64,000 bases of DNA from Vandiemenella viatica. Its lineage: Eukaryota; Arthropoda; Insecta; Orthoptera; Morabidae. Positions 11,363-22,222 of this stretch are shown in pieces; position 1 is the first letter of the stretch, and every line of letters begins with the position of its first letter. The stretch is taken from positions 41,978,947 through 42,042,946 of the forward strand of contig CM061918.1 in NCBI GenBank assembly GCA_031002005.1, given 5' to 3'. The notes below the pieces were generated by a model that made no database searches, was not told the origin of the DNA, and saw only the letters and a list, made by a program, of their open reading frames with translations. Both the position numbers and the translations under genes were made by a program.

Positions 11363-12248
11363 TATTGACAAAGTAAAAAATAAAAGTAAGTTACACATTT
11401 TCTATCTGATAACAGTCTCTTGATTGGTTTGCTACAATCCTAAGGTAACTTCTTCCTCCAAAAATATCCACTGCAACCTCCATTTTCAATTGTTTGCTTG
11501 ATACATTTAAATCTTTGTCTTCCTTTGTAGTTCTTACCTGTCATTAACAAATTAACCAAACCTTCATGTCTTAAAATATGACCAACCATCCTTCTCTTTT
11601 TTTTCTATGAAACCACTGCACAAATTTCTTTGCATTAATTACAAAAAACCTTAATGTTGTACTTAGTATGTCTGCATAATTTTCCGTTCTTTTCTGTCTC
11701 AACACATGTTGCATTCTTCAGTATTATCAAAGAACAAGCTTGTTTCCATAAAGTGCTGCAGTCTAAACATACAATTTTTACCAGTTCTTTCAGCACTGTG
11801 GATTGATACTTCTTCCTCCCAATTCAGCCACTAGAGAGTACATGAACACACAACAGGTGGCCAGTGTGGATCATAAGAGGGGTAGGAGGATCTGAGTTCC
11901 TGCCCAAAGTCTAACTGGACCTATTAAGCCCAGTCTACCTCATCAACTGGAGGAAAATCTAATGTTGGCATCTGTCTGCAAAATGTGTAACTTTGTGTGT
12001 TATGTGTTTTTGTGAAGCAGAGATTTGGGACCATCCCAGCATTGACCTAGATGACTGTGGGAAACCACAATCAGGATGCCTGGTCCCACTGTAGCTACCC
12101 AACACAGTGTGCAGTGCCTCAGCACACAGGCAGGCAATATTTGATACTATACTTGCTGCCTCATAAATACTAATCTGCATACTCTTATGACCTACAATTT
12201 GATATCAAGTCTGTTGAAATAATGGGTCTAGAATGCCACATTGCCAAC
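11363..12248. other. setd3 intron with a possible diverged SINE
   Basis: Mostly unique AT-rich sequence. The part at about 11870-12130 contains motifs of the kind seen in other antisense SINE-like copies (ATTGACCTAGATGACTGTGG, AACCACAATCAGGATGCC), and similar text recurs near 28190-28330. The assignment is weak. Confidence 0.3.
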
Positions 12249-12397
12249 CTGCAGTGTCGTGGGGTACGCCGCCAGGAGTAGCTGGATGCGATTGTGCAGG
12301 AACGTCCAGGCACGCGACTCCAGCTCCGTCTCGAGGGCACAGTCGTCGTACACCAGGTCACAGGCTCGCTCGCTCTCTGACCAGTGGCGAAGTTGCT
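12249..12397 (-). CDS. Setd3: SETD3, penultimate coding exon (substrate-binding domain)
   Basis: A 149-base exon with acceptor CCCACAG and donor CAG then GTTGGC. It completes a split GAG codon with the previous exon and then encodes 49 residues in phase (QLRHWSESERACDLVY, LESRAWTFLHNRIQLLLAAY, PTTLQ). It aligns with the human segment around LWTFLEDRASLLLKTYKTT, part of the helical Rubisco-LSMT-type domain that packs against the SET domain and binds actin. Domain order and splice phases agree with its neighbours. Confidence 0.9.
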
Positions 12398-13200
12398 CTG
12401 TGGGCACACAGCGATGGTATGCACTTTAGAAGGAGATGTCTTACAAATTCTGGAACAAATTTGAAATAGATACTGAACTTGATAAAAAAAATTCTCAAGC
12501 TTCAGTGTTGCAATCTTGCAATGTTTTGCGACTCAAATCCTCTGCACCCATTTTCAATTAATTCTCGAAATGCCCAAGGATTGTGATAATTTAAGAGAGC
12601 TGTAAGCTTTAGAATTGAAACCCTTCTTCATTTACAAATGTTGCCATCAGTCTGTGAACTATGTTAGTTACATATTTTGGGATATAATGTTAGAAAACAT
12701 TTTGTTTTTGAAATGTATAGTTAGCAACAAGGAGAATAGAGGCTCAGCCAGCATTCTCCTAGATGGTAATGGAACATGTTATCAGTACGGCTGGTATGTC
12801 AGACCTGAAATTCGATCCAGCATAACATCAAGGCTCAAAGTCAAATTGGTGCACAGTTCACTTAACGAGTCTCACCATAAATAGCAATAAATTTTACAAC
12901 AATATATTATCACATTATGATTTTTTTTGTCGTGAAAATGTAATTAATACACTGGTTGTCTATGGTATGTGCAAATGTTTATGATCATAAACATTTAAGA
13001 GTTTTATCAAACTTTTCCAACTGCAGGAAGGAAACTAGAGCTACCAAGACAATTACCACAAATTGTTTATTTGAATTTAATTGTAACCTTCTGTTTCTTT
13101 TTCTATGTTTGCCACAAAAACTCACTCTACTAGTGATGGAGATGTAAGATTAGCCATCTTTCTGAAAATCACATTACATGTATTCTGACAGATGCCATGG
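12398..13200. other. setd3 intron, unique AT-rich part
   Basis: No recognised element. Short frames here are not supported by codon or homology signals. Confidence 0.4.
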
Positions 13201-13241
13201 TATTCTTCAATGAAAGTTTCACGGGAGTCCAGCCGGATGGA

Positions 13242-13298
13242 GTCATAAAACGACAACGTTTCGACAACCTGCTCGGTTGTCTTCATCAGGTCTATATA
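13242..13298 (-). ncRNA. Hammerhead ribozyme-like motif, left arm
   Basis: Reverse complement of the right-arm motif. CTGATGA is at 13289-13283, followed by a 7-bp stem II, then GAAAC, and GTC at 13254-13252. See the right-arm entry for the fold and its flaw. Confidence 0.5.
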
Positions 13299-13420
13299 GA
13301 TGTTGCTTCTGGAAATCACAAACAGACTGACTTCGCTGACACTTCCTTCGCTGCCGCCGAAATTCGAATGTCGTGTGTGGAGGGTTGCCAGGACGCCCAA
13401 TCAGCGCGCTGGACGTGAGG

Positions 13421-13599
13421 GTATCAGCGTTGCGGACTGCGTATGGAGCCAAAACGGTCACCCATCCAAGCGCTGACCACGCTCACCGTTGCTTAACCGC
13501 TCTACTGCAAGCCGAGGGTATCAATTGTTGCGGACTGCGTATTGAGCCATACGCGGTCACCCATCCAAGCACTCACCACGTTCAACGATGCTTAACCTG
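13421..13599 (-). repeat. Two tandem 5S rRNA-like modules, left arm
   Basis: On the minus strand, two modules about 99 bp apart each contain TTAAGCA followed by GTGGTCAGCGCTTGGATGGG or a close variant and then TGACCG. This corresponds to the 3' half of 5S rRNA, including the internal promoter region (A box, IE and C box). The 5' half of 5S is missing. They lie between the nuclease stop and the hammerhead-like motif. Confidence 0.7.
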
Positions 13600-13636
13600 T
13601 AGACATAAGAGCTGGCAAACTATGTCTATGGCGTCA

Positions 13637-14150
13637 GTTTGCTTCCATTTGGCCTTGTTGAGAAGATTTTTGTTTTTTATGACATAGATCCCTAATAATT
13701 GGTCTCCAGGCTTCACTTAAATACAGTCCACTGTCCCTATTGATGTTGTTATCGTTAAGATGAATTTCCAATGCTTCCCGAATTACTGAGTCCCAGAACG
13801 AAGAGACTCTGGCCAGCACCACCGTTTCATCAAACAGTATTTTATGTTCTTCATCGAACGCATGTTCGGCTATTGCGGACTTTTCTACTTGCACCAGTCT
13901 CAAGTGTCGTTTGTGCTCGGTGATATGTTCAGCGATGGTTCTGATCGTCTGTCCAATATAAACTTTACCGCATTCGCAAGGTATTGAATAAATTCCAGGA
14001 ATTCTTAGGCCTAAATCATCCTTCACCGAGCGAAGCACATCACGTATCTTGGCGGGCGGCCGAAAAATGCTCTTTATACCAGAACGCGCCAAGAGCCTTC
14101 CAATCTTTCCGGTCGTGTTGCCGGCATATGGCAGAAAGGCAAGAGATTTT
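13637..14150 (-). pseudogene. PLE C-terminal coding fragment, left arm (GIY-YIG)
   Basis: Within the open frame, the PLE part begins near KSLAFLPYAGNTTGKIG, passes the linker IKSIFRPPAKIRDVL, and contains a complete GIY-YIG start (PGIYSIPCECGKVYIGQT). It then covers EHKRHLRLVQVEKSAIAEHA and the tail NRDSGLYLSEAWRP. The nuclease would nick the target for RT priming. The frame reads on past the palindrome centre into antisense sequence of the other arm, so its annotated ATG is spurious. The RT catalytic core is absent. Confidence 0.85.
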
Positions 14151-14158
14151 GGTGGTTC

Positions 14159-14672
14159 AAAATCTCTTGCCTTTCTGCGATATGCCGGCAACACGACCGG
14201 AAAGATTGGAAGGCTCTTGGCGCGTTCTGGTATAAAGAGCATTTTTCGGCCGCCCGCCAAGATACGTGATGTGCTTCGCTCGGTGAAGGATGATTTAGGC
14301 CTAAGAATTCCTGGAATTTATTCAATACCTTGCGAATGCGGTAAAGTTTATATTGGACAGACGATCAGAACCATCGCTGAACGTATCACCGAGCACAAAC
14401 GACACTTGAGACTGGTGCAAGTAGAAAAGTCCGCAATAGCTGAACATGCGTTCGATGAAGAACATAAAATACTGTTTGATGAAACGGTGGTGCTGGCCAG
14501 AGTCTCTTCGTTCTGGGACTCAGTAATTCGGGAAGCATTGGAAATTCATCTTAACGATAACAACATCAATAGGGACAGTGGACTGTATTTAAGTGAAGCC
14601 TGGAGACCAATTATTAGGGATCTATGTCATAAAAAACAAAAATCTTCTCAAGGCCAAATGGAAGCAAACTGA
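14159..14672 (+). pseudogene. PLE C-terminal coding fragment, right arm (GIY-YIG)
   Basis: This is the mirror copy of the left-arm fragment, with the same linker and GIY-YIG nuclease (VYIGQTIRTIAERITEH) and the same C-terminus. The arms differ by single residues (for example AEHITEH against AERITEH) and one residue near the end. The open frame again starts in antisense sequence from the other arm. The catalytic layout looks intact, but with no RT domain the copy is not autonomous. Confidence 0.85.
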
Positions 14673-14709
14673 CGCCATAGACATAGTTTGCCAGCTCTTA
14701 TGTCTACAG

Positions 14710-14888
14710 GTTAAGCATCGTTGAACGTGGTGAGTGCTTGGATGGGTGACCGCGTATGGCTCAATACGCAGTCCACAACAACTGATACCCTCGGCTTGCA
14801 GTAGAGCGGTTAAGCAACGGTGAGCGTGGTCAGCGCTTGGATGGGTGACCGTTTTGGCTCCATACGCAGTCCGCAACGCTGATACCCT
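14710..14888 (+). repeat. Two tandem 5S rRNA-like modules, right arm
   Basis: Mirror of the left-arm pair. The first module starts at TTAAGCATCG (14711) and the second at TTAAGCAACGG (14810), each with CTTGGATGGGTGACCG. Each is followed by a diverged ...CGCAGTCC-CAAC-CTGATACCCTC tail. Presence in both arms shows the modules belong to the PLE itself and are not a chance pseudogene insertion. Confidence 0.7.
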
Positions 14889-15009
14889 CACGTCCAGCGC
14901 GCTGATTGGGCGTCCTGGCAACCCTCCACACACGACATTCGAATTTCGGCGGCAGCGAAGGAAGTGTCAGCGAAGTCAGTCTGTTTGTGATTTCCTAGAA
15001 GCAACATCT

Positions 15010-15066
15010 ATATAGACCTGATGAAGACAACCGAGCAGGTTGTCGAAACGTTGTCGTTTTATGACT
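15010..15066 (+). ncRNA. Hammerhead ribozyme-like motif, right arm
   Basis: Core CTGATGA (15018-15024) is followed by stem II GACAACC/GGTTGTC (7 bp, loop GAGCA), then GAAA (15045-15048), a minimal 2-bp stem III with loop, and cleavage triplet GTC (15053-15055). Stem I starts with at least four pairs, including one wobble. Short stem III is typical of the hammerheads known from Penelope-like elements. One extra A sits between CTGATGA and stem II, so activity is uncertain. Confidence 0.55.
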
Positions 15067-15469
15067 CCATCCGGCTGGACTCCCGTGAAACTTTCATTGA
15101 ATCAATACGCCGGGAAAGTCTCCATTTACATATCATGTTATTCTTTTTTTTTGTGGAATGTTCATTTTATCACTAATAGATTGAATACCATCACAGCCTT
15201 CACCTAGATTACGTGAGATAACCTAAAAAATGTAGTCAGGATGTTATGGGATTGGGAACTGTGATAACAGGATGATTTCTAGTGCGATAATGTGAATCTG
15301 AGGACAAACCACATGGATTTATACTATGATTTGTCAGATATTTTACTCTACAGCTGTTTGTTTTTATCACCCTTTATTTATAAGAAAATTGTTTATGATG
15401 AATGTATAGGAGTAGAGAGAGCTTGAGGTAAGAAATGGTGGCACAGATGAATATATTATGGTGTTGTGT

Positions 15470-15880
15470 TTTTGTGCAAATTATCGCAGGACCCAGCCAG
15501 TAACTAATATGATAAAGGAGCTGGATTGGGGTCATTGGAGGAAAGGAGGAGGGTTAAGAGAGTGCTGGGAATGTACAAGGCATATATTTGTGATGGAGCT
15601 TGGAGGAAAATTGGAAGAAGAATTAGGAATAGTGCATGGAAGGAGAAAGACAACCGTGACCACAAGCTGGTGCTTGATTTCATGCATAAGGGGGGGGGGG
15701 GGGATTTTTTTGTTGGTAACGGTGTCAGGGATTGGAACAAATTACAGACTGAAGTGATGAGTAACTTACCAAAAATGCTTAAGGAATTTAAACTTAAAAT
15801 TTGTAAAATGGAAAAGTAAATGGGGGATGAATTTAACACTCCAATTATAAGAGAAAATTTTTAAAAATAAAAAGGAGTAG
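15470..15880 (+). mobile_element. Non-LTR retrotransposon (LINE) RT C-terminal fragment
   Basis: Across two frames the sequence gives YRRTQPVTNMIKELDWG, SLEERRRVKRVLGMYKAY, AWKEKDNRDHKL and GNGVRDWNKLQTEV. This is the tail of CR1/Jockey-like LINE reverse transcriptases (RAARFV...YR...V..M...L.W..L..RR). A G-run near 15690-15701 and a frameshift break it. Related tails occur at 29520-29960 and in the palindrome arms. Confidence 0.65.
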
Positions 15881-16196
15881 TTATATGGCTAGGGTAATTG
15901 CCACTAGTGTGTTAGCTCCATCGCAATTAAAATTAATAATAATTTATGTGATCCTGGATTCAATCCAATTTGTACAAAATGTAAACTCTTGCTTTGTGGT
16001 CTCTCCTCATTATCGCCAATTTGAAAGCCAGAATTAACACAGTTTGTTTCATTAAATTGTTAGCTTTGACTTATTATTTGCTTCATTTCATTTGGAAAAT
16101 TGTACTATCTCTCTTTATGTTTCTTTGTGTCTTTGCAGCCCACCTTCTTGCAACCTTACTTTTCCATATTAACTATGAAATACTTCTGACTGTTAC
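15881..16196. other. setd3 intron
   Basis: AT-rich, pyrimidine-rich on the plus strand near 16080-16190; nothing recognised. Confidence 0.4.
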
Positions 16197-16347
16197 CCTT
16201 GTCCATGTTGAAGACCCTTAGAAAGGCGAGAAGGCGACCTTCGACAGGTTCTGGTCCTCCGCTTAGGGCAAAGTCGCCGGCCGTCGGCAGTCCGAGTCGT
16301 GTCAGCAGAGCGCACCGTTCTGTGCCCAGTGGGTCTGACCGACTCAC
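16197..16347 (-). CDS. Setd3: SETD3 exon: end of SET domain and start of C-terminal domain
   Basis: A 151-base exon with acceptor TTTGCAG and donor GG then GTAACA. It encodes 50 residues plus one base of a split codon: VSRSDPLGTERCALLTRLGL, then PVEGRLLAFLRVFNMDK. The human counterpart reads VSKSD...LARAGIP...QLLAFLRVFCM, and LLAFLRVF is a near-exact match. The phase fits both neighbouring exons. Confidence 0.92.
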
Positions 16348-16869
16348 CTGCAAAGTCACAAACAGAGATTATTGCTGATCTGTCAATATTAAAAAAATTT
16401 CCCCCACTGAATATATTTGTTTACAATGTGTATAACATTGCTTACAGACTTGAAACCCACGTCTTTCTTTTAGAATAAAGATAACTTAATGAATTCAGGA
16501 TGTTAGATGACAGAAAGGAAAGGAGCATTTACATATATTAAACATTATATAGAGAAGAAAAATGCAGTCATACATCAAAAGTTAAAAGTATTTGATAGGT
16601 AATTCTAAAAATAGGAATATGGAATAAAAATTGAGCAAAGAACTATGACTAGTATACAGACAGAAAAACCACAATTAGCATCCAATTTCAAACATAATAA
16701 AGTCAAAACTGTTCATTTATAAGTATTGGAGTCAGGAAATGGAGTAAGTTATAAAGGAAAGTCTAAATAATTTAATTTTAAGAGTGAAAGATTTTAAAGC
16801 AAAAATCGGCAGGTCAAAAGTAAACATGTCTAAAAATTATATAAGCCCAATTACAATTAAAATAATGAA
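16348..16869. other. setd3 intron
   Basis: AT-rich, no recognised feature. Confidence 0.4.
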
Positions 16870-17850
16870 ATTAAATGTGTGAGATAAAAACTGACCCAAG
16901 GAAACAACCTCTTATTGACAGCATAAAGGAAGAGGTCTTAGCAAAATGGAGGGAGAAGATGGCCAGCAATGACATCCAAAATGGGGTGAGAATTGGTTAC
17001 AAAAACATTGGTGTATCATCTGATTGCACTGCCTTTGCTGTGAATGACATGCTTCTAGCAGACAGCCTCCAAATGGCAGCAATATAGATTGAACAATCAC
17101 AACAAACAGCTTTTATGACCGATTTTGGAAATCTCCTTTGAAAAGCAATGGTATGTGAAGTCAGAAGACACATTAAACTGTGAAATTTAAATACGTGAAA
17201 TCCTATCCCTAATAGCAATTAAAAGGAAACACTTTTAGAAAGAGTGAGGAAGTTCGAAAACTATTATAAATTATGCTAGGATATTTACAAATACATATCC
17301 ATCTTCTTTTTCATTCTGTATAGTAGCTAAACCAGTGTGTGTCTATACTGTGGATGGAAATTCTATGACAAAAAAAGGAGAGAGGAAGTTCCTGAGAGAG
17401 ACTGCAGTTTCTAAGGAAGTGTCAGAAAGTTTTTCCTTCCACCTGATGTTCATCTAGAAAATGTTTGAGGAGACTGAAAAGATCATCAGCACAATCAGAA
17501 TGAAGAAGTTGACCTTCAATGGACATTTGACGAGAACGGACCCATAGCGACAAGTGTTTAAAACAGCTCATTCTTTAAAGAAATTTGAAACCATCCTTGA
17601 TTGTTGGAGGAGGGAGAGACAAACAAAATTCAAGACAGATTTTCAGAGAGAAAGTGTCAGAATTAAGGGAGAGCCTTGAGAAATGATAAACTAAATCACA
17701 GAATGACTGTTCACACAAATGACAGAAGAGTAAGGATGGAAAAAACCTATGTTGGGAATGTTAAGAAAAAGGTCCCCGAGAGAGAGAGAGAGATAGGTAT
17801 CTTCTGTATTCATAGCCTACAGCTAGCTGTATTGATACAAGTAAATAATA
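16870..17850 (+). mobile_element. LINE reverse transcriptase relic
   Basis: Degraded frames show an RT catalytic neighbourhood (TAFAVNDMLLADSLQMA in place of AFADD-type boxes). Further on comes a tail typical of non-LTR elements (EETEKIISTIRMKKLTFNGH, LTRTDP). The plus-strand copy is heavily mutated and antisense to setd3. The family is not resolved further. Confidence 0.45.
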
Positions 17851-17857
17851 ATTCTGT

Positions 17858-18132
17858 GTGGTCGTAATGTCCTAGTGACAGGGTTTCTATTGGCTGCGCA
17901 TTCCACCCGTCATAGCCACCTTCACCTAGCCCACTGTTCCTACCAGGTACAGGGGACCTACAGTTTAATGTAGAATCTGAACCACGGAAACTTTCTGGCA
18001 TACTTCACATTACACAGCAAGCTGTGCCAGAGGTGAAGGTCGGGTTAAGAGCCTTTGAGACAGAGATTTGAACCAGGGACCTTTTGGTCTCCAGTCAGAT
18101 GCATTAACCACTGAGCAACCAGGCCGATCATA
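17858..18132 (-). mobile_element. tRNA-derived SINE (family B)
   Basis: Read on the minus strand it starts with a tRNA-like head (GGTTAATGCATCTGACTGG, then a degenerate box B near 18069-18085). It continues through the family body and ends in GCGCAGCCAATAGAAACCCT, which also ends the copy at 31219-31745. Confidence 0.65.
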
Positions 18133-19204
18133 CAAGTAAATAAATAAATAACAACAATTAATCACACCATTTAAAGTATAAGTTAAACATGTCCTGGAAG
18201 TGAAGGGTGAAAAAAAAAGTAATTCACAAAAATGTTTTATGCAAAAAGAAAAAATATAATATATATATACATTCTTAAAAATTCAGTTGCAATGATTTTC
18301 AAATCGAGTTCATTATTCATTTTGCAAAATTGTCTTTCAAATGATGTACATAAATCAAACAGAAAAAGAAAAAAAATTCATTTGGGAAAAAATATAGAGG
18401 TTCTTGGAAACTTTTAAAGTATTTTTATGACATATTTGAAAATTCTCTATAAAACGATGTATATATAATTTTTTATTGGTCTATCAAATTTTTAAAATTT
18501 TCACTTAGTCATTTTTCAGAAACCATAAATTTCAAATATATCGCTATAGTTAAGCTGAAGTCCTTAGAAAGCTCTATAAGATTTGAAATTATTTTAATAT
18601 CAATAGTTTCTTAAATAAACAGTGGAAATTAGATTTTGCTGCGGTTTTTTGCCAAATAAATTTTGCAAATAGAGGAATGAAAAGAAAAATCAAAACAATT
18701 CAAGAGTTAGCGGGATGCCAGATTTAATTTTATATCCATGATGATTATCTAAAAGGAAAATTCTCTTTTGACTGCAATATGACCCTATAATTATTTTCAC
18801 TCTCCCCTCCACCCATTTTTTTCGATATTTTATGTTATAATCATTTGAAGGTGAGTAAGAACTAAAATAGTATAACATCACAGATGTGTAAGTTAAAAGG
18901 TTAAGAAGTTATGAGGCACTGGCAGACGAGTGATTCTACCTTTCATTTGGACGATACCCTAAAAAAAGTCGGGATAGTGGGTCACAATTTTTATCTTACA
19001 ATGTAGTAATTTTCTATAGATCTCACTATAAAAGACTGTGGCACAAGGAAGGAATCAATTTACAGCAAAATCGTTACAGCACAAAACAAATGTATACGTT
19101 AGAAGATGTACTGTCAGAAAGGAATATGTACGTTAATTATAATAACTTCATCTGCACAAGATGTAGTTATTTTGTAATGCATGATATTTAAGATGTGTAC
19201 ATAC
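18133..19204. other. setd3 intron, very AT-rich
   Basis: Low-complexity A/T sequence, with ATATATAT near 18255-18268. No gene or element recognised. Confidence 0.4.
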
Positions 19205-19381
19205 CCCGAGTCGCAGGCGTACGCAGTCGTGGTCGTTGCCGGGGAAGACGAAGCCCGAGTGTAGGAACAGGTCAGAGTTGGGCCTGACTCCATACTGGAT
19301 GAATACCTGGTCACCAGCTGCGAAGTCCCTGAACGAGACGCACTCGCTGCGATCAGCCTCTCGGACAAACTCTGTCGACAG
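19205..19381 (-). CDS. Setd3: SETD3 exon: SET domain with catalytic tyrosine
   Basis: A 177-base exon (59 codons, phase 0 at both ends) with acceptor TGTGACAG and donor GGG then GTATGT. It reads LSTEFVREADRSECVSFRDF, AAGDQVFIQYGVRPNSDLFL and HSGFVFPGNDHDCVRLRLG. Exon residue Y30 aligns with human SETD3 Tyr313 in the active site, and the following G-x-R-x-N is conserved. Spacing from the NHxNG motif of the previous exon to this tyrosine equals the human protein exactly. Confidence 0.95.
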
Positions 19382-20875
19382 CTGTCACAACAAAACAACA
19401 AGATGGAAATTATTCTTTGGGTGAAACAATTGGTATAAAACTATTTTTAAGTGATGATTAATTATAATACTGTTAATAGATAGGCTAGATTAGTTTAGAG
19501 GTTAAGGGACCTGCTCTCAAAATTCAAGGTCCCAGGTTCATATCCTGAGGGGAACAGGAATTTTTAGATCTGTCTGATTGTATGAGAACCTCCAGGGCTG
19601 CCATGTTAAGCTGTAGGTCCAGCTAGAACAGAAGCAAAAACTGGAAATCTGTCAGCATGTCAGATGACTACATCAATTTACTTCCCCGGTACGGCAGTTC
19701 ATTGGACAAGTGTCTCACCTTTAGAATTTAGAGTAGTGGTTTCAAGTCCCAATTCAACCACAAATTTTTATGGACTTTACTTTTTTTGTACGAGTACACT
19801 AAGCCATTTTTATATTAAACTACTAGTGTAAGCACGAGACTATTTTTTATGTATCATCACGGGAATGAAAGATTATGACAGGAGGACCTGATTTGACCAA
19901 ATATAAACTTGACCAGTTTTTCAGGGTGGATAAAATAATTTGAGCTGTAAGAACTCAGAAGCATTAATAGAGGTAGCAAAAAGGGACGATAGTGCAATCG
20001 TATAATTGTTTACATACAATCTTGACTTGTATTTGACCCTTAAAGTTTCAATCTGCAAAATTTAAAAAAATCCGGTTTGCTTTGAAAGCATCACATTGTT
20101 TTTTTATTGAGACTGGGCAAACATTCATAATGTAATAATTGGTCACAGTATCCACTAATGGCCAGAGAACTTAATACACATTCCATATTATTAAACAGTT
20201 GAGCAACTAGAAATAAATGAATTGCCAGAATAGTGAATTCGGTAACATATTTGTTCTGATGACTACTTAAAATAACCTAAAACCATTAAAAAAATAACTC
20301 TCGTACAACTAACATGAACAAAGACGATTAACAAATGTGGTCAGAAAAATACCTAAAAAGCAATAAACAGTAATGTATAAACTTTGGCCAAGCAACAACA
20401 TTAGTCAAAGTTTTAATTAAATTGAAATTTATGCTAAGCCGGAATGACAATTGGCATTCGTGGTTACAGCAGACACCATGAGGTATTTAATTATTTTAAA
20501 GTTTTTTAAAGTTCCTTTAATTAACAACACGGTACTGAAAACAGGTCCATGATTTTTCAGCCACACAATTTATCAATATATTTTTTAACTATTAAACACT
20601 ATGAAAAGCAATCTTAATCAATGTATTATGGCCATTAATTTGGTAGCAGTTGCTTAGCTATTAAATTGTGGACGAATTTCTTTTTCTAATGGTATCTCTG
20701 GTTGCTGTTTTGCGAGTGAAGGCTGACACCTGACACCGTTCTCCAGCCGATAGCTATTGAGGTGAGCGAATGAATGAGCTTAGGAAATTATATAGTACAT
20801 AGATCCTGCCATGACATATGTGGAATGAACTGCAAATCAACTTAGCCCCAAACCCTTCCATGATATCGCTGCCAA
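19382..20875. other. setd3 intron with SINE relics
   Basis: The region 19497-19690 looks like a family-B SINE (GAGGTTAAGGGACCTGC, then a box-B-like AGGTTCATATCC and the AGCTGTAGGTCC body). About 19690-19790 is a second tRNA-like fragment (GGTTTCAAGTCCC). The remainder to 20875 is AT-rich and unassigned. Confidence 0.45.
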
Positions 20876-21775
20876 CAATCTTCTTCTTCTCCGTAGCATT
20901 TATGCTGCATTTCAAGGTCTATTTTACTGGACTACTACTTCCAGTTAAGCCAATCTTGTGCATCTTCAGGTGAGACATTGACTAGTTGAATGTCCCTAGC
21001 AAGGAAGCCAGCCAGCACATCCTGAGTTGCCCTAAGGACTTACAACAAGTGCAGTACTGGCAACTGAAGAGTTGTTGTGGTGCAGTACATGGCCATACCA
21101 TTGCAGACGACCCTCTCACATTTTCTCAGGGATTGGAACCACACCATATGCTGCCAGAACATTGTCATTCCCCAGACTAATAAGTCCCTGTGTCCAGCGA
21201 GTAATTTCCATGACATGCAGCTGTTTCGTGACTAGCCAGCACTCAGTTCCATACAGTTATTTGTCGAGTGATGATCCTGTAAATCTTTGATTTAAGATAC
21301 AGTGGCAAAGTCTGATCGAATAGGACTCCACTTCATCCAGGCTGTGTTGATTCTGTTCCCAGGTATTCTCAGGACTGTTAACAGACTCAACACTTGGGAT
21401 GCCACACAAGTGCTCACCACATCAAGTTGCATGCTGTGTTTGTCGAGGAAAGTTTTCCATAGTTGGATATGTTGTTCCAATTCCTGACAAGACTCGCAGA
21501 CGGCCATTATATCATCAGTCTACAGCAATGTCTAGGAGTGTGGAGTGATCAGCTCTGCAGAAATGGTGTCATGACAGAGGATAAACCGGTGTGGGGATTA
21601 AGCCGATCACTGATGAACACCAACTCTGTTGGGAACAGCTGCACAACTGAGTACCCATGCTGTCTCAGTACGTTAGATCATAAGGTACCCTTTCAAAGGC
21701 CTTTAAAAAAGTTATGTGGAGTGGTTTTCTATTTTCAATCATCTTGTGGCACACAATGTGATCCCTGATTGTATA
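20876..21775 (-). mobile_element. LINE reverse transcriptase relic (RTE/CR1-like style)
   Basis: On the minus strand, frames give a degenerate DD box (TDDIMAVCESCQELEQHIQLW) followed by RINTAWMKW and a decayed ELCHVMEI/MLRW-type stretch, the usual order in the C-terminal half of LINE RTs. Stops and frameshifts are frequent. It lies in a setd3 intron in the same orientation as the gene. Confidence 0.55.
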
Positions 21776-21999
21776 TTTAGTGTACATAAGTAATTATAAG
21801 TGGAGATAAAACTGAATGTAGATAAAATAACAGCCGATGGGAAGCCATTCCGTCATTGATCTTAGACTCAATTCTTTTGACTGAAAGAGGGCGTGGTAAG
21901 AAAAACCTTGAGAACCACTATTTTTGATAGTTTTGTGGGTACTCAGCTGAATAATTTCTTTTAAATAGGTTTTACTTTCTTTTATTTTATTTTTTTGCT

Positions 22000-22222
22000 T
22001 ATGGCTTTACACCTTGTCAATGTTAAGGTCATTAGAGGAGGAAAAGGACGGGGTACAAAGAATATGAAGGAATTTTGTCATGGATTTTTAAAGGAAGTAT
22101 CCCGGCATTTGCTGGGAGCGATTTGAAGAAACCATGGAAAACCCAAATCTGGAGGACTGGACAGCAATTCAAACCCGCGTCTTTCCGAATGCGAGGCCAG
22201 AGCTTTACCGCTCACTTGGTAT
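22000..22222 (-). mobile_element. tRNA-derived SINE (family A)
   Basis: The minus-strand tRNA-like head contains CTCGCATTCGGAAAGACGCG and a box-B-like GGTTTGAAT. It is followed by the family body (CCAGATTTGGGTTTTCCATG, GCATGCCGG-like ATGCCGGGAT). Family A is the most abundant SINE in the window. Confidence 0.7.

Larger units (their letters stand above)
13201..15106. mobile_element. Head-to-head Penelope-like palindrome
   Basis: Two 5'-truncated PLE copies are fused head to head. The left copy (13201-14150, minus strand) and the right copy (14159-15106, plus strand) are nearly identical inverted arms with only an 8-base spacer (14151-14158). Each arm runs outward from a fragment of the RT end through the GIY-YIG nuclease, two 5S-like modules and a hammerhead-like motif, to the PLE 3' end (ACTTTCATTGAA). 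Small indels distinguish the arms. It lies in a setd3 intron, so the pre-mRNA would contain a ~950-bp hairpin stem. Confidence 0.9.

Noticed and set aside
14710..14888. Genuine 5S rRNA genes
   Set aside because: Only the 3' half is present, it is diverged, and it repeats inside a PLE in both palindrome arms.
17660..17760. C2H2 zinc-finger relic (HRMTVHTND)
   Set aside because: The surrounding frames fit a LINE RT C-terminal tail better, and no C-x-x-C pair precedes the histidines.
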